A stretch of 41,739 nt of DNA. Origin: Tomitella cavernea. Its GTDB lineage: Bacteria; Actinomycetota; Actinomycetes; Mycobacteriales; Mycobacteriaceae. The notes beneath the pieces were generated by a model that worked only from the letters and a program-made list of their open reading frames with translations, did not search any database and was not told the origin of the DNA. The stretch lies in contig NZ_JAENKO010000013.1 of NCBI RefSeq assembly GCF_016599145.1, positions 1 to 41,739 of the forward strand. The letters are read 5' to 3'. A program made the position numbers and the translations under genes. This document shows, piece by piece, positions 31,209 to 41,687 of the stretch (position 1 is its first letter; each line of letters begins with the position of its first letter).

Positions 31209-32981
31209 GTGACGGACCCAGCGACGACCCCCCGCGGTGCGGCGGGTGAACAGCTGCGGCTGGACCGTTTGGACGCCCCGCTCAGCGCCACCACGTTCGT
31301 CGTCGTCGATCTGGAAACCACGGGAGGGCGCGCCGGCACGGACGCGGTGACGGAGATCGGCGCGGTGAAGGTACGCGGCGGCGAGCTGCTGGGCGAGTTC
31401 GGGACGCTAGTCGACCCCGGCCGCCCCATCCCGCCTTTCATCACACGGCTCACCGGCATCTCCGATGCCATGGTCACCGGCGCACCGGCGATCTCCGCGG
31501 TGCTTCCCGCGTTCCTGGAATTCGCGCGCGGCGCCGTCCTCGTGGCGCACAACGCGCAGTTCGACGTCGGATTCCTCAAAGCGGCCGCGACGGCTACCGA
31601 GACGGCATGGCCGCAGTTCCCGGTGCTGTGCACGGTGCGCCTGGCGCGACGGGTACTCGGCCGTGACGAAGCGCCGTCCGCCAAGCTTTCCGCACTCGCG
31701 CGATTCTTCGACGTCAGCACCCAGCCCACCCACCGGGCCCTCGACGACGCCCGCGCCACGGTCGACGTCCTGCACGGACTGCTCGGTCGCGCCGGCAGCG
31801 AGGGGGTGCACACCTTCCCGGATCTGCTCGCGCACATGTCGCCGGTGAGCAGAGCCCAGAAGACCAAACGCCACCTGGCCGACCCGCTCCCGCACTCGCC
31901 GGGCGTCTACCTGTTCCGCGGCCCGTCCGACGAGGTGCTCTACGTCGGCACCGCGGTGGATCTGCACCGTCGCGTGCGGACCTACTTCACCGGATCGGAA
32001 AAGCGCGCCCGCATGAAGGAGATGGTGGCACTTGCCGTCCGCATCGACCATGTGGCCTGCGCGCACGGGCTCGAGGCGGAGGTCCGCGAGCTGCGCCTGA
32101 TCGCCGCCCACGAGCCGCCCTACAACCGCGCGTCCAAACAGCCCTCGCGCAGCTGGTGGGTGGACCTCTCCGACGAGCCGTTCCCGCGCGCGGTCGTGCG
32201 CCGGCGCTGCGGGCCGGATTCGCTCGGCCCGTTCCGCAGCCGGGGCGCCGCCGCGGAGGCCGCCGAGGCGCTCGCGGAAGCCTGCGGCATCCGCACTTGC
32301 ACTCACCGCATCCCAGCGGCGGGGGTGCACGGGGCCGACTGCAGCACGCTCGGCGCGGTCGGCGGATGCCCGGCGGTCCCCCTGCGCCCCGGCGGCCCGG
32401 GCGGCGACGCGGCGGGCCACCCAGGGGAGACACGCGAGGAGTACGCCGCGCGCCTCGAGCCGGTGCGCGCCCTCATCCGCGGCCTCGACGACGCGCCACT
32501 GGAATCCGCCCGGCTACGCATCGCCGAGCTGTCGGCTTCGCGCCTGTTCGAGTCCGCCGCGCGCAGACGTGACGGACTGCATGCCCTGGTATCCGCGCTC
32601 GCGCGCAGCCAGCGCCTCCGTGCACTGGCCGCGCTCGACGAGCTGGTCATCGCCAGGCCGGACGGCTCCGCAGGCTGGCAGTTCGCCGTCGTACGGTCGG
32701 GCCGCCTGGCCGCGGCCGGGTGCGCACCGCGGGGAGCCGCCCCCATGCCCGTGGTCGACGCCGTGACCGCCGCGGCCGAGACCGTCCTGCCCGGGCCTGG
32801 CCCGCTGCGCGGCGCCACCGGCGGTGAAGTGTCGATCGTGGCCCGCTGGATTGACCGCCCCGGCTCGCGCATCGTCCGCTCCAGCAGCGGGCTCGTCACG
32901 CCGATTCGCGGTGCAGCGCGGTGGGCCGACTGGGCGCATCTGGCCCGCGAAGGCCGCGCCACGGCGAACTACGCGGGGTGA
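31209..32981 (+). CDS. DEDDh exonuclease fused to a GIY-YIG (UvrC/Cho-like) nuclease (Rv2191-type)
   Basis: 590 aa. Residues about 28-195 are a DnaQ-type 3'-5' exonuclease: FVVVDLETTGG (Asp34, Glu36), VAHNAQFDVGFL and PTHRALDDARATV complete the DEDDh ligands. Residues about 228-310 are a GIY-YIG domain (SPGVYLFRGPSDEVLYVGTA, then RRVRTYF) as in UvrC and Cho. The remaining ~280 residues are a C-terminal region shared with actinobacterial Rv2191 proteins. The domain pair suggests DNA repair, with incision followed by trimming, but the substrate is not established. The start is GTG 31209, leaderless. Confidence 0.93.
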   Translation: MTDPATTPRGAAGEQLRLDRLDAPLSATTFVVVDLETTGGRAGTDAVTEIGAVKVRGGELLGEFGTLVDPGRPIPPFITRLTGISDAMVTGAPAISAVLPAFLEFARGAVLVAHNAQFDVGFLKAAATATETAWPQFPVLCTVRLARRVLGRDEAPSAKLSALARFFDVSTQPTHRALDDARATVDVLHGLLGRAGSEGVHTFPDLLAHMSPVSRAQKTKRHLADPLPHSPGVYLFRGPSDEVLYVGTAVDLHRRVRTYFTGSEKRARMKEMVALAVRIDHVACAHGLEAEVRELRLIAAHEPPYNRASKQPSRSWWVDLSDEPFPRAVVRRRCGPDSLGPFRSRGAAAEAAEALAEACGIRTCTHRIPAAGVHGADCSTLGAVGGCPAVPLRPGGPGGDAAGHPGETREEYAARLEPVRALIRGLDDAPLESARLRIAELSASRLFESAARRRDGLHALVSALARSQRLRALAALDELVIARPDGSAGWQFAVVRSGRLAAAGCAPRGAAPMPVVDAVTAAAETVLPGPGPLRGATGGEVSIVARWIDRPGSRIVRSSSGLVTPIRGAARWADWAHLAREGRATANYAG

Positions 32982-33050
32982 CCCCCGTCGCCGGGGACGC
33001 ACAGGGGACAATGGCGTCGAGCCGCACAGACCAAGAGGAGTCGAGCAACG

Positions 33051-33326
33051 ATGATCACCGCAATCGTCCTGGCCGCCGTGGAACCCGCCACGATCCCCGA
33101 GGCCGCACAGGCCATTGCGGACATCCCCGGCGTCGAGTCCGTCTACTCGTGCGCGGGCGACGTCGACATCGTCGCCGTGGTCCAGGTGCGCGACCACGAG
33201 GCCGTCGCGGACGTGGTGACCGGTCGGATCAACAAGATCGCCGGCATCGTCCGCACCACCACGCACATCGCGTTCCGCTCATACTCGAGCGCCGACGTCG
33301 AAGAGGCGTTCTCGATAGGCGAGTGA
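33051..33326 (+). CDS. Stand-alone Lrp/AsnC ligand-binding (RAM) domain protein
   Basis: 91 aa. MITAIVLAAVEPATIPEAAQAI followed by GVESVYSCAGDVDIVAVVQV and GIVRTTTHIAF is the C-terminal effector domain of Lrp/AsnC regulators without the DNA-binding half. Such small RAM proteins form rings that bind amino acids and may modulate full-length regulators. ATG 33051 has AGAGGAG about 10 nt upstream. It lies 69 nt after the nuclease gene and is convergent with trpD. Role unknown; a link to tryptophan synthesis is only positional. Confidence 0.92.
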   Translation: MITAIVLAAVEPATIPEAAQAIADIPGVESVYSCAGDVDIVAVVQVRDHEAVADVVTGRINKIAGIVRTTTHIAFRSYSSADVEEAFSIGE

Positions 33327-33370
33327 AGGCCGTGGCGTGAACACGGACACGAGGCCCCGGCCGGCCCCGG

Positions 33371-34480
33371 CTAGGACGAGGACGAGGCCTCATCGGCCGC
33401 CGCGCGCCCGCTGACGTCGACCCACCGCGCCAGCAGCGCCGCCGCGGCCCCGGAATCGACGGTCTGCGCGGCCGCAGCGTAGTGCGCCGCGATCCGCTCG
33501 GTGACCGTCCCCGGGCCGCCGTGGAACGCGGCCAGCGCGGCGGCCGAGTTGAGCAGTACCGCGTCCCGCACCGGCCCCGGCTCGCCGGCGAGCACCGCGC
33601 GCGCCACGTCCGCATTCTCCTCGGCGTCGCCACCGCGGAGCAGATCCAGCGACACCTTCTCCACACCGAGTGCTCGCGGGTCCAGCGTCTGCTTGGACAC
33701 CATTCCGTCCTCGACCAGATAGACGGTGGAGGTGGTCGAGGTGGTGAGCTCGTCGAGCCCGTCGTCGCCGCGCACCACCAGTGCGGACTGGCCGCGCTCG
33801 GCGAACACCCCGGCCACCGTCTCGATGAGATCCGGGAACGCGCAGCCGATGAGACCGGAGCGTGGGCGACCCGGGTTCGTGAGCGGGCCGAGGACGTTGA
33901 ATACCGTCGGAATCCCGATCTGCCGGCGCGGCAGGCCCGCAAAGCGCAGCGCGGGGTGGTACAGGGACGCGAAGCAGAAGCCGATGCCCGCCTCGCGGAT
34001 GCACCGCGCGACCCCCTCCGGACCCAGGGCGATGGTCACGCCCAGCGCCTCGAGCACGTCCGCGCCGCCCGACTTGGAGGACGCCGCGCGGTTGCCGTGC
34101 TTGACCACCGGAGCGCCGGCCGCCGCAACGACGATCGACGCCATCGTGGAGATGTTCACCGTGTTCGCGCGGTCGCCGCCCGTGCCGACGATGTCGATGC
34201 CGTCACGCGCACCGTCGACGAGCCGCGCATGCGCGAGCATGCCGTCGGCCAGCCCCCGGAGCTCACCGGGCGTGGGCACCTTCATCTTCAAAGCCACGCC
34301 GAAGGCGGCGATCTGCGCGGGCGTCGCATTGTCGCCGAAGATCTCGTCGATGGCCCACCGGGTGTCGCCGGCGTCGAGCTCCGCGCCGTCCACCACTCGA
34401 CCAAGGATGCCGGGCCACGAGCGCTGCTCCGGAGCCCTTGCGGCCACCTGTGCGTCCCGATCCATCTCCACCCGCCTCAT
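33371..34480 (-). CDS. trpD: Anthranilate phosphoribosyltransferase
   Basis: 369 aa. Transfers phosphoribosyl from PRPP to anthranilate in tryptophan synthesis. The PRPP loop [50 protein letters not shown] and [13 protein letters not shown] are all present. The start is ATG 34480, with GGGA about 6 nt upstream. ATG 34465 is closer to the conserved sequence, but its GGTGGAG abuts the codon with no spacing. The extreme C-terminus is Asp/Glu/Ser-rich. It stands alone here without other trp genes, as in M. tuberculosis (Rv2192c). Confidence 0.96.
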   Translation of the reverse strand: MRRVEMDRDAQVAARAPEQRSWPGILGRVVDGAELDAGDTRWAIDEIFGDNATPAQIAAFGVALKMKVPTPGELRGLADGMLAHARLVDGARDGIDIVGTGGDRANTVNISTMASIVVAAAGAPVVKHGNRAASSKSGGADVLEALGVTIALGPEGVARCIREAGIGFCFASLYHPALRFAGLPRRQIGIPTVFNVLGPLTNPGRPRSGLIGCAFPDLIETVAGVFAERGQSALVVRGDDGLDELTTSTTSTVYLVEDGMVSKQTLDPRALGVEKVSLDLLRGGDAEENADVARAVLAGEPGPVRDAVLLNSAAALAAFHGGPGTVTERIAAHYAAAAQTVDSGAAAALLARWVDVSGRAAADEASSSS

Positions 34481-34680
34481 CCGAGTTCCCACGTTCGCCT
34501 GCAACCGCTGCGCGTTCGGCGGGGTTCCACCCCGGTGCACCGGCCGGGCCCGGCACTCCAGGACCGAACGGACGCCCCGGGCTCCGCATATCCACCGACG
34601 ACGCGGGCGGCATCCTGCGCACTCCCGCGAAGGCAAGCCTATCGGCACGCGGTACGCGGCCGGTCCGGCGGTGGGCCCGG

Positions 34681-35133
34681 CTACTGCAGCGCGTCCCATC
34701 CCAGAACAGTGCCACCGAACCGCTGTGCCAGCCCTGCCATCCGTGCACGCTCCTGCGCCAGGTGCAGAGAGTCGAGCCGTTCGACCCGCACCAGCTGCAC
34801 AGGTTTGCGGTCGTCGCCCCAGCCGGGCGGACCCGCACAGGCCGGGACGTCACCCGGGTACTCCTGATAACCGGTCTGCGCACCGATGGCCACGATCCGC
34901 TCGGCAGTATCCTCGGGGACCAGCAGGAGGTGACGGGACACCGCAGGCGCAACGCTGTCCCAGACCGGCGCCGTCGATGCGGCACGCTCGAGGATGGCGC
35001 TGCACGATTCCGCCTCGTCCCCCGACGAGGCCACCACCGCCAGTCCCGGGTCGGCCGGATCCGGCGCGGGCGCCCCGCGGGCGCCGCCGAACCGTCTGCG
35101 CCACCAGGCGCGCACGCCGCTGCGATCCGCCAC
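34681..35133 (-). CDS. Hypothetical protein divergent from ctaE
   Basis: 150 aa. I do not recognise the family. The protein has a basic, Trp/Arg-rich N-terminus ([11 protein letters not shown]), a mixed central region with helix-forming Ala/Glu segments, and a C-terminal part ([20 protein letters not shown], then [12 protein letters not shown]) that looks like a compact alpha/beta domain. No signal peptide, membrane segment or cofactor motif. It is likely real: GTG 35133 is preceded by a perfect AGGAGG 7 nt upstream, and codon third positions are G/C-rich throughout. It lies between trpD (same strand, 200 nt further on) and ctaE (divergent). Function unknown. Confidence 0.8.
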   Translation of the reverse strand: MADRSGVRAWWRRRFGGARGAPAPDPADPGLAVVASSGDEAESCSAILERAASTAPVWDSVAPAVSRHLLLVPEDTAERIVAIGAQTGYQEYPGDVPACAGPPGWGDDRKPVQLVRVERLDSLHLAQERARMAGLAQRFGGTVLGWDALQ

Positions 35134-35294
35134 CTGTCATCCTCCTTCGTCGTCGCCGACCGCCCGCCGGCACCGTCACGCCCCGGACCGCCCCGCTTGA
35201 CACGGCGAGACACACCGTCCTGCGCGCGCCAGGGTACCGAAACTGCAGGTCACCATGCTTGGGAATTATTGCCGACAGGCAATTTCGGACCCGA

Positions 35295-35325
35295 TTGGGC
35301 AGAAGTTACTACGAGGGGTCATACT
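35295..35325 (+). promoter_or_regulatory. Leaderless promoter of ctaE
   Basis: TTGGGC at 35295-35300 as a possible -35 and CATACT at 35320-35325 as the -10, followed by 7 nt and GTG 35333. No ribosome site precedes the GTG, so the mRNA probably starts at the codon. Confidence 0.5.
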
Positions 35326-35332
35326 TCCATCT

Positions 35333-35944
35333 GTGACGAGCGCAGTAGGGACATCAGGATCCGTCATCAGCCAACGGGTGCACTCGCTGAACCGACCGAA
35401 CATGGTCAGCGTGGGAACAGTCGTCTGGCTCTCGAGCGAGCTCATGTTCTTCGCCGGCCTGTTCGCGATGTACTTCGTCGCGCGTGCCCAGGCGACGGGC
35501 GGGTGGCCGCCGGAGCCCACGGAGCTGAACCTGCCGTATGCCCTGGTCTTCACCATCATCCTCGTGGCGTCGTCGTTCACCTGCCAGATGGGCGTCTTCG
35601 CCGCCGAGCGGGGCGACGTGTTCGGCCTGCGACGCTGGTACTTCATCTCGTTCATCATGGGCCTGATCTTCGTCATCGGCCAGGCGAACGAGTTCCGGGA
35701 GATGGTCGCGCACGGAACCACGCTCGCCAGCAGCTCCTACGGCTCGGTCTTCTACATCACCACCGGCTTCCACGGCCTGCACGTCATCGGCGGTCTGATC
35801 GCATTCCTCTTCCTCATCGTCCGCACAAAGATGAGCAAGTTCACGCCGGCTCAGGCCACCGCTTCGATCGTCGTCTCGTACTACTGGCACTTCGTCGACA
35901 TCGTCTGGATCGGACTGTTCCTCACGATCTACATCATCCGATAG
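35333..35944 (+). CDS. ctaE: Cytochrome c oxidase subunit 3 (aa3-type)
   Basis: 203 aa, five membrane segments. Heme-copper oxidase subunit III, which stabilises the catalytic subunit and the proton entry path. The N-terminus [23 protein letters not shown] and the blocks [33 protein letters not shown] and [15 protein letters not shown] match actinobacterial CtaE closely. The start is GTG 35333, where the family sequence begins; the frame is open 78 nt further upstream but is not conserved. It is followed after 79 nt by qcrCAB, the standard bcc-aa3 supercomplex cluster. Confidence 0.96.
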   Translation: MTSAVGTSGSVISQRVHSLNRPNMVSVGTVVWLSSELMFFAGLFAMYFVARAQATGGWPPEPTELNLPYALVFTIILVASSFTCQMGVFAAERGDVFGLRRWYFISFIMGLIFVIGQANEFREMVAHGTTLASSSYGSVFYITTGFHGLHVIGGLIAFLFLIVRTKMSKFTPAQATASIVVSYYWHFVDIVWIGLFLTIYIIR

Positions 35945-36023
35945 CGCTTGACCCGCAACCGGTCGGGAACGAACACCGCGAGGCTGTGTTCAGTCCGTCC
36001 CGCGATACACAAAAGGGATACCG

Positions 36024-36923
36024 ATGAAATCATCTCCCCCACCTGTCGCCGGTGAGCCCGGTGATGACACCCAGGCACCGGACCCGGCCCGCGCCAAGCG
36101 CAGCCGCAAGATCCGCCGCCGTGCGGCGGGCGGCGCCTTGCTGCTCGGCGGACTGTCCGGCGCCGGGCTTCTCGCCGCAGCGCTGACCCCCACCCCGCAG
36201 GTGGCGACCGCGAACGAGGAGCAGACGGCGCTGGTACGCGAGGGCGAGCAGCTCTATGACCAGTCCTGCATCACGTGCCACGGCGCCAACCTGCAGGGTG
36301 TCGACGGCCGCGGCCCCAGCCTCGTCGGCGTGGGCGAGGCCTCCGTGTACTTCCAGGTCGCCAGCGGCCGCATGCCGGCTTCGCAGTTGGGCGCGCAGAT
36401 GCCGCGCAAGAAGGTCGAATACTCCGAGCAGCAGATCGACGCCCTCGGTGCATTCGTGCAGGCCCACGGCGGCGGACCGACCGTTCCGCGGAACGCCGAC
36501 GGTGAGATCGCCAGCGACTCGCTGCGCGGCTCCGGCCGCGGTGAGGACATGCTTCGCGCGTCGGATGCCGCCGTCGGCGGCGACCTGTTCCGGCAGAACT
36601 GCGCGTCCTGCCACAACTTCACCGGTCAGGGCGGCACGCTCTCGTCCGGCAAGCACGCGCCGGACCTCAATAATGTGCCGGAAGCGCAGATCTACACGGC
36701 CATGCTGACCGGCCCGGAGAACATGCCCAAGTTCTCCGACCGGCAGCTCACGCCGGACGAGAAGAAGGACATCATCGCCTACGTCAAGGGCGCCACCGAA
36801 GCGCACGAGCCCGGCGGCCTCGCGCTCGGCGGATTCGGCCCCGCGGCCGAGGCGGGCGTGATCTGGGCGGTCGGCATCGTCGCCGCCGTCGGCGCCGCGC
36901 TGTGGATCGGAGCCCGCTCATGA
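36024..36923 (+). CDS. qcrC: Cytochrome bc1 complex diheme cytochrome c subunit QcrC
   Basis: 299 aa. An N-terminal membrane anchor (about 36-54) is followed by two c-type heme domains, CITCH (82-86) and CASCH (193-197), and a C-terminal membrane helix ([19 protein letters not shown]). The two hemes pass electrons from the bc complex straight to cytochrome aa3, replacing a soluble cytochrome c in Actinobacteria. ATG 36024 has AGGGA 5 nt upstream. The stop overlaps the qcrA start (ATGA). Confidence 0.96.
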   Translation: MKSSPPPVAGEPGDDTQAPDPARAKRSRKIRRRAAGGALLLGGLSGAGLLAAALTPTPQVATANEEQTALVREGEQLYDQSCITCHGANLQGVDGRGPSLVGVGEASVYFQVASGRMPASQLGAQMPRKKVEYSEQQIDALGAFVQAHGGGPTVPRNADGEIASDSLRGSGRGEDMLRASDAAVGGDLFRQNCASCHNFTGQGGTLSSGKHAPDLNNVPEAQIYTAMLTGPENMPKFSDRQLTPDEKKDIIAYVKGATEAHEPGGLALGGFGPAAEAGVIWAVGIVAAVGAALWIGARS

Positions 36924-38080
36924 GCAACGACGACACCAACCGCGACTACACGGACGAGGAACTGGCGCAGATGAGCCAGGACGAGCTGGTCAAGCTCGGC
37001 ACCAACCTCGACGGCGTCGACGTCGCATATCATCGCAAGCGCTTCCCGATCCCCGGCACAAAGGCCGAGAAGCGCGCCGAGCGCACCGTGGCCATCTGGT
37101 TCATCATCGCCGGACTCGCCGCAGCGGCGTTCTTCGGCATCTACATCTGGTGGCCGTGGCAGTACAAGGGCGTCGGCGACGAGGGCGAGTTCATGTACAG
37201 CCTGTACACGCCCCTCATCGGCGGCACGATGGGCATCGCCATCCTCGCCGTCGGGATCGGCGCGGTGCACTTCACCAAGAAGCTCATCCCCGAAGAGGTC
37301 TCGATCCAGCAGCGCCACGACGGCCCCTCCCCCGAGGTCGACCGTCAGACGATGTCTGCGCAGCTGCAAGACTCCTACGGGGCCACCGGTCTGGCCCGAC
37401 GCAAGATGCTCAAGGGCACGCTCGGCTTCGGCGCCGTGGCGGTGGGCATTATGGCCATCCTTCCGCTCGGCGGGCTCATCAAGAACCCGTGGAAGAAGCA
37501 CCCGATGACCAACCTCGGTGACGGGACGCTGCACACCAGCGGTTGGACCCCCCACTTCGAGGGCGAGAAGATCTTCCTGCGCCGCGACGTCGGCGACCCG
37601 CACGTGGTCGAGAAGATCCGCCTCGCCGACCTCGAGGCCGGCGGCATGGAGACGGTGTTCCCGTTCCGCGAATCGGATCTGGTCGACTCGCCCGGGCATC
37701 CGTCCGAGGAGAAGCTGCTCAATGCGATGCGCGGCAGCCGCAACCCCGTGATGCTCATTCGCCTTCGCACCGAGGACACCACCAAGGTGATCAAGCGCAA
37801 GGGCCAGGTGAACTTCAATTACGGCGACTACTTCGCCTACTCGAAGATCTGCACCCACCTGGGCTGCCCGACCTCCCTCTACGAGCAGCAGACCAACCGG
37901 ATCCTCTGCCCCTGCCACCAGTCGCAGTTCGACGCTCTGCAGTGGTGCAAGCCGATCTTCGGGCCGGCGGCGCGCGCGCTGCCGCAGCTGCCCATCACCA
38001 TCGACGAGGACGGCTACCTCGTCGCCAACGGTGACTTCATCGAGCCCCTGGGCCCGGCATTCTGGGAGCGTAGGTCATGA
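36920..38080 (+). CDS. qcrA: Cytochrome bc1 complex Rieske iron-sulfur subunit QcrA
   Basis: 386 aa. Three N-terminal membrane helices ([58 protein letters not shown]), the actinobacterial form, precede the Rieske domain with 2Fe-2S ligands CTHLGC (Cys311, His313) and CPCH (Cys330, His333). It takes electrons from menaquinol at the Qo site. The start is ATG 36920, sharing ATGA with the qcrC stop; its own stop shares ATGA with qcrB. Confidence 0.96.
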   Translation: MSNDDTNRDYTDEELAQMSQDELVKLGTNLDGVDVAYHRKRFPIPGTKAEKRAERTVAIWFIIAGLAAAAFFGIYIWWPWQYKGVGDEGEFMYSLYTPLIGGTMGIAILAVGIGAVHFTKKLIPEEVSIQQRHDGPSPEVDRQTMSAQLQDSYGATGLARRKMLKGTLGFGAVAVGIMAILPLGGLIKNPWKKHPMTNLGDGTLHTSGWTPHFEGEKIFLRRDVGDPHVVEKIRLADLEAGGMETVFPFRESDLVDSPGHPSEEKLLNAMRGSRNPVMLIRLRTEDTTKVIKRKGQVNFNYGDYFAYSKICTHLGCPTSLYEQQTNRILCPCHQSQFDALQWCKPIFGPAARALPQLPITIDEDGYLVANGDFIEPLGPAFWERRS

Positions 38081-39696
38081 GCAACGCACACCTCGCCAAG
38101 GCGGCGAACAACATGGACGAGCGCTACCGGCTATCGGCCGGCATGCGCCGACAGATCAACAAGGTCTTCCCCACCCACTGGTCGTTCCTTCTCGGTGAGA
38201 TCGCCCTCTACAGCTTCATCGTCCTGCTGATCTCGGGCATCTATCTTTCTCTGTTCTTCGACCCGTCGATGGCGGAGACCACCTACAACGGCGTCTACCA
38301 GCCGCTGCGCGGCATCGAGATGTCCAAGGCGTACGAGTCGGCCCTGAACATCTCGTTCGAGGTGCGCGGCGGCCTGTTCGCCCGCCAGATCCACCACTGG
38401 GCCGCGCTGATGTTCGTCGCGTCGATCATCGTGCACCTGTGCCGCATCTTCTTCACCGGCGCATTCCGCAAGCCGCGCGAGGCCAACTGGGTCATCGGCT
38501 GCGTCATGCTGCTGCTGTCGATCGCCGAGGGTTTCTTCGGCTACGGCCTGCCGGACGACCTGCTCTCCGGCACCGGCCTGCGCATCACCTCCGGCATCAT
38601 CCTGGGCCTGCCGGTCATCGGCACCTGGCTGCACTGGGCGGTGTTCGGCGGCGACTGGCCCGGCACCATCATCGTGCCGCGCATGTACGTGCTGCACATC
38701 CTGCTGATCCCGGGCATCCTGCTCGCGCTCATCGGTGCGCACCTGGCGCTCGTGTGGTACCAGAAGCACACCCAGTGGCCCGGCGCCGGTCGCACGGAGA
38801 ACAACGTCGTCGGCGTCCGCATCCTGCCCGTGTTCGCCCTGAAATCGGGCGGCTTCTTCGCCGTCACTTTCGGCATCCTCGCCATCATGGGCGGCGTCTT
38901 CCAGATCAACGCCATCTGGAACCTGGGCCCCTACAACCCGTCGCACATCTCGGCAGGTTCGCAACCGGACATGTACATGCTGTTCACCGAGGGTCTGGCC
39001 CGCATCTTCCCGGACTGGGAGCTCTACCTCGGGCCGTACACGGTGCCGGCGGTGGTCTGGGTCGCGGTGGTCCTCGGCGTGGTGTTCGCGCTGCTGTTCA
39101 CCTACCCGTGGATCGAAGCGAAACTCACCAAGGATACGCAGCACCACAACCTGCTGCAGCGTCCGCGCGACGCCCCGGTCCGCACGTCGCTCGGCACCAT
39201 GTCCCTCGCGTTCTACCTGGTGCTGATGTTCTCGGGCATGAACGACGTGATCGCGCTGAACTTCGACATCTCGCTCAACGCGACGACGTGGATCGGCCGT
39301 ATCGGTGCGGTGGCACTGCCCCCGATCGTGTACTTCGTGACCTACCGGTTCTGCCTGGCACTGCAGCGCAGCGATCGGGATGTGCTCGACCATGGCATCG
39401 AGACCGGCCACATCAAGCGGCTGCCGCACGGCGAGTACATCGAGGTGCACCAGCCGCTCGGACCGGTCGACGAGCACGGCCACCCGATCCCGCTCGAATA
39501 CCAGGGGTCCCAGTTGCCGAAGAAGCTCAACAAGCTCGGTGCGGCGGGCCGCCCGGCACGCGGCGGCTGGCTCACCGCCGACCCGGAGGACGAAGCCCGG
39601 GCCCTGGACGACGCCGAGCACGAAGGCGAGGAGAGTCAGCTCGACATGCTCCGCGAACGCCAGGAACAGGACAAGGGAATCGGCCACCGCGGCTGA
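38077..39696 (+). CDS. qcrB: Cytochrome bc1 complex cytochrome b subunit QcrB
   Basis: 539 aa. Di-heme cytochrome b with eight or more membrane helices. [21 protein letters not shown] holds one histidine pair, and [16 protein letters not shown] and [20 protein letters not shown] carry further heme ligands. It oxidises menaquinol; in mycobacteria this subunit is the target of Q203-type inhibitors. The C-terminal ~110 residues are a charged cytoplasmic extension typical of Actinobacteria. ATG 38077 overlaps the qcrA stop. A strong terminator follows. Confidence 0.97.
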   Translation: MSNAHLAKAANNMDERYRLSAGMRRQINKVFPTHWSFLLGEIALYSFIVLLISGIYLSLFFDPSMAETTYNGVYQPLRGIEMSKAYESALNISFEVRGGLFARQIHHWAALMFVASIIVHLCRIFFTGAFRKPREANWVIGCVMLLLSIAEGFFGYGLPDDLLSGTGLRITSGIILGLPVIGTWLHWAVFGGDWPGTIIVPRMYVLHILLIPGILLALIGAHLALVWYQKHTQWPGAGRTENNVVGVRILPVFALKSGGFFAVTFGILAIMGGVFQINAIWNLGPYNPSHISAGSQPDMYMLFTEGLARIFPDWELYLGPYTVPAVVWVAVVLGVVFALLFTYPWIEAKLTKDTQHHNLLQRPRDAPVRTSLGTMSLAFYLVLMFSGMNDVIALNFDISLNATTWIGRIGAVALPPIVYFVTYRFCLALQRSDRDVLDHGIETGHIKRLPHGEYIEVHQPLGPVDEHGHPIPLEYQGSQLPKKLNKLGAAGRPARGGWLTADPEDEARALDDAEHEGEESQLDMLRERQEQDKGIGHRG

Positions 39697-39717
39697 CCCC
39701 CTGCGGCCATGACCGAC

Positions 39718-39763
39718 GGGGCGGGCCCCGGATCGCACAGCGGTCCGGGGCCCGCCCCGTTTC
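39718..39763 (+). terminator. Intrinsic-type terminator after qcrB
   Basis: Perfect 15-nt arms (39718-39732, 39744-39758) around an 11-nt loop, followed by GTTTCG. It begins 22 nt after the qcrB stop and ends the ctaE-qcrCAB unit. Confidence 0.8.
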
Positions 39764-39941
39764 GCGTGTCGTAGGTGCGGCGGGGCCGAGCGAGACCGTC
39801 CCCGCCGATTGCACCCCTCCCCTCCCCCATCGCCGTGCCGAACGGCCGCCGGACGGGCCCGCGCGGTCACCGACATGCCGAACGCGGCACGCATACCCGC
39901 ACGGCCCGGTGTCCCCGCACCGCTGGGCACCCCCGTGCCGA

Positions 39942-39947
39942 TATTCT
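39942..39947 (+). promoter_or_regulatory. Possible -10 for the hydroxyacyl-CoA dehydrogenase gene
   Basis: TATTCT, about 54 nt before ATG 40001, is the best -10 match in this gap. No clear -35. Confidence 0.35.
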
Positions 39948-40000
39948 GTCCACAGGCGGCCACGGTCGTCGCTACCACCGCGATGAGAGGAAGCGTGCGG

Positions 40001-41563
40001 ATGCCCCCGTTCCCCCGTATCCGAGTAGTCGGTGCCGGCACCATGGGCCGCGGAATCACGCAGCTCGCCGCCGGTGCCGGGTGCAGTGTGGAGCTCACCG
40101 ACGTGTCCGCCACCGCAGTCGACGACGGCGCGGCCTTCGTGTCCCGCATGCTGCACCGCGCCGCCGCGAAGGGGCTGACCACCGCGGCCGAGGCCGAAGC
40201 GGCCATCGGCCGGATCCGGACAGGGACGGACCCCACCGCCCCCTCCGACGACATCGACCTGGTCGTGGAGGCCGTGGTCGAGCGTCTCGACGTCAAACAG
40301 CGTCTGTTCGCCACGTTGTCCGGTGCCCTGCCCCGGGCGGTCCTCGCCTCCAACACGTCGTCGTTGTCCATCACCGCGATCGCGTCCGTCGTCGCCGACC
40401 CGTCGCGCGTGATCGGCCTCCACTTCTTCAACCCGGTGCCACTGATGAAGATCGTCGAGGTGGTTCCGGGCACACGCACCTCCCCCGACGTGCTCGCCGC
40501 CGCGCGCGCTTTCGTCGAGCACACCGGCCACACGCCTGTGCAGGCCAAGGACAGCCCCGGCTTTCTCGTCAACCTTCTCGGGCGCGGTCTGCCGACGGAG
40601 GCTCTCGCAGTTCTCGACGAGGACGTCGCCGATGCGGCTGATATCGACCGCATCGTCCGCGACATGTTGTACCTGAAGATGGGCCCGTTCGAGTTGATGG
40701 ACCTCTCCGGGCTCGACGTGTCCCACCCCGTGCTGGAGAGCATCTGGAAGGGCTTCTACGGCGACGAGCGGCTCCGCCCGGCCGGGAGCACCCAGGTGCG
40801 CGTTTCCGCCGGCCTGCTCGGCCGGAAGAGCGGCGAGGGGTTCTACCGCTACGCCGACGGGGTACCGCAGGTGCCGGCCGAACACGCCGCCGCGCCCGAC
40901 CCGACCGCCGTCCCGTTGCACATCGTAGGCGGGGGCCCGCTGGCCGATCTGCTGCGCGCGCGGGGCGTCACCGTCTCCGACGGCCCCTCAGATTCCGCGG
41001 TGTCCGTCGTCCAGCCGTTGGGCCGTCCCGCCTACCTCGCCGCGATCGAGCACGGCCTGGACCCACGCCGCACCATTGGCGTCGATCCGCTCGGCGTCCC
41101 GCTGCTCACTGCGGGGTACAGAGTCGACGGCGGCGAGGGGGAAGGGCACCGGGCGCGACTCGCAGTGATCGCCCCGTTCACCGTCGACCGTGATGCCGGG
41201 CGCCGGGCGGTGCGCGCCCTCGCGTCGCTCGGCTGCGCGATCACCGTGACGGCGGACGGGCCCGCCCCGGTGGCCCAGCGGATCGCGGCGTCGATGGTCA
41301 ACGTCGCGTCGATGGCGGCGGAGAAGGGGCTGGCCAATCCGGATGACATCGACCGGGGCGCACGCCTGGGACTGGGCTACCCGCTTGGCCCGCTGGCCAT
41401 GGGTGACAGCATCGGCCCGCAACGCATCCTGGCGATCCTCGACGGGCTTCTCGATTACACCGGAGACCCCCGCTACCGTGCGTCCGGATGGCTGCGCGCC
41501 CGCGCCGACCTGAGGCTGTCGTTGCTGGACCCGGCGGCACGTCCGCACGACCTGCTCGGCTGA
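40001..41563 (+). CDS. 3-hydroxyacyl-CoA dehydrogenase (NAD-binding, two C-terminal domains)
   Basis: 520 aa. An N-terminal Rossmann domain (IRVVGAGTMGRGITQLAAG) is followed by the catalytic region ASNTSSLSITAIA, RVIGLHFFNPVPLMKIVEVV and KDSPGFLVNLLGRG. A 3HCDH C-terminal domain follows (about 185-290, LGRKSGEGFYRY), and after a linker a second one (about 415-515, AEKGLANPDDIDRGARLGLG). It oxidises 3-hydroxyacyl-CoA to 3-oxoacyl-CoA in beta-oxidation or aromatic-acid catabolism (PaaH-like two-domain form). ATG 40001 has an AGAGGA about 10 nt upstream; GTG 39995 and ATG 39983 are in-frame alternatives. Confidence 0.93.
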   Translation: MPPFPRIRVVGAGTMGRGITQLAAGAGCSVELTDVSATAVDDGAAFVSRMLHRAAAKGLTTAAEAEAAIGRIRTGTDPTAPSDDIDLVVEAVVERLDVKQRLFATLSGALPRAVLASNTSSLSITAIASVVADPSRVIGLHFFNPVPLMKIVEVVPGTRTSPDVLAAARAFVEHTGHTPVQAKDSPGFLVNLLGRGLPTEALAVLDEDVADAADIDRIVRDMLYLKMGPFELMDLSGLDVSHPVLESIWKGFYGDERLRPAGSTQVRVSAGLLGRKSGEGFYRYADGVPQVPAEHAAAPDPTAVPLHIVGGGPLADLLRARGVTVSDGPSDSAVSVVQPLGRPAYLAAIEHGLDPRRTIGVDPLGVPLLTAGYRVDGGEGEGHRARLAVIAPFTVDRDAGRRAVRALASLGCAITVTADGPAPVAQRIAASMVNVASMAAEKGLANPDDIDRGARLGLGYPLGPLAMGDSIGPQRILAILDGLLDYTGDPRYRASGWLRARADLRLSLLDPAARPHDLLG

Positions 41564-41687
41564 ACCGGCTTCCGGCCCGACGGCCGTCGGTTCCCCGTGC
41601 ACGCATCGCGCCGCCCCGGGGCGGCACCGGCCATGCACGACGCGTCGATGGCGCGCATGGCGCGGGCATCCGATGCCGTCGGAAGGG

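Noticed and set aside
33327-33370. Terminator between the AsnC-like gene and trpD
   Set aside because: Only short, imperfect G/C pairings are visible (5 bp), not enough to call a terminator.
35255-35332. Earlier start for ctaE
   Set aside because: The extra 26 residues are not conserved in the family, and this stretch carries the likely promoter. The conserved VTSAVGTSG begins at GTG 35333.
38131-40743. Long minus-strand open frame (about 870 codons) opposite qcrB and the dehydrogenase gene
   Set aside because: Its codons are the complement of two well-conserved genes. The composition is Asp/His/Val/Arg-rich with no motif and no ribosome site.
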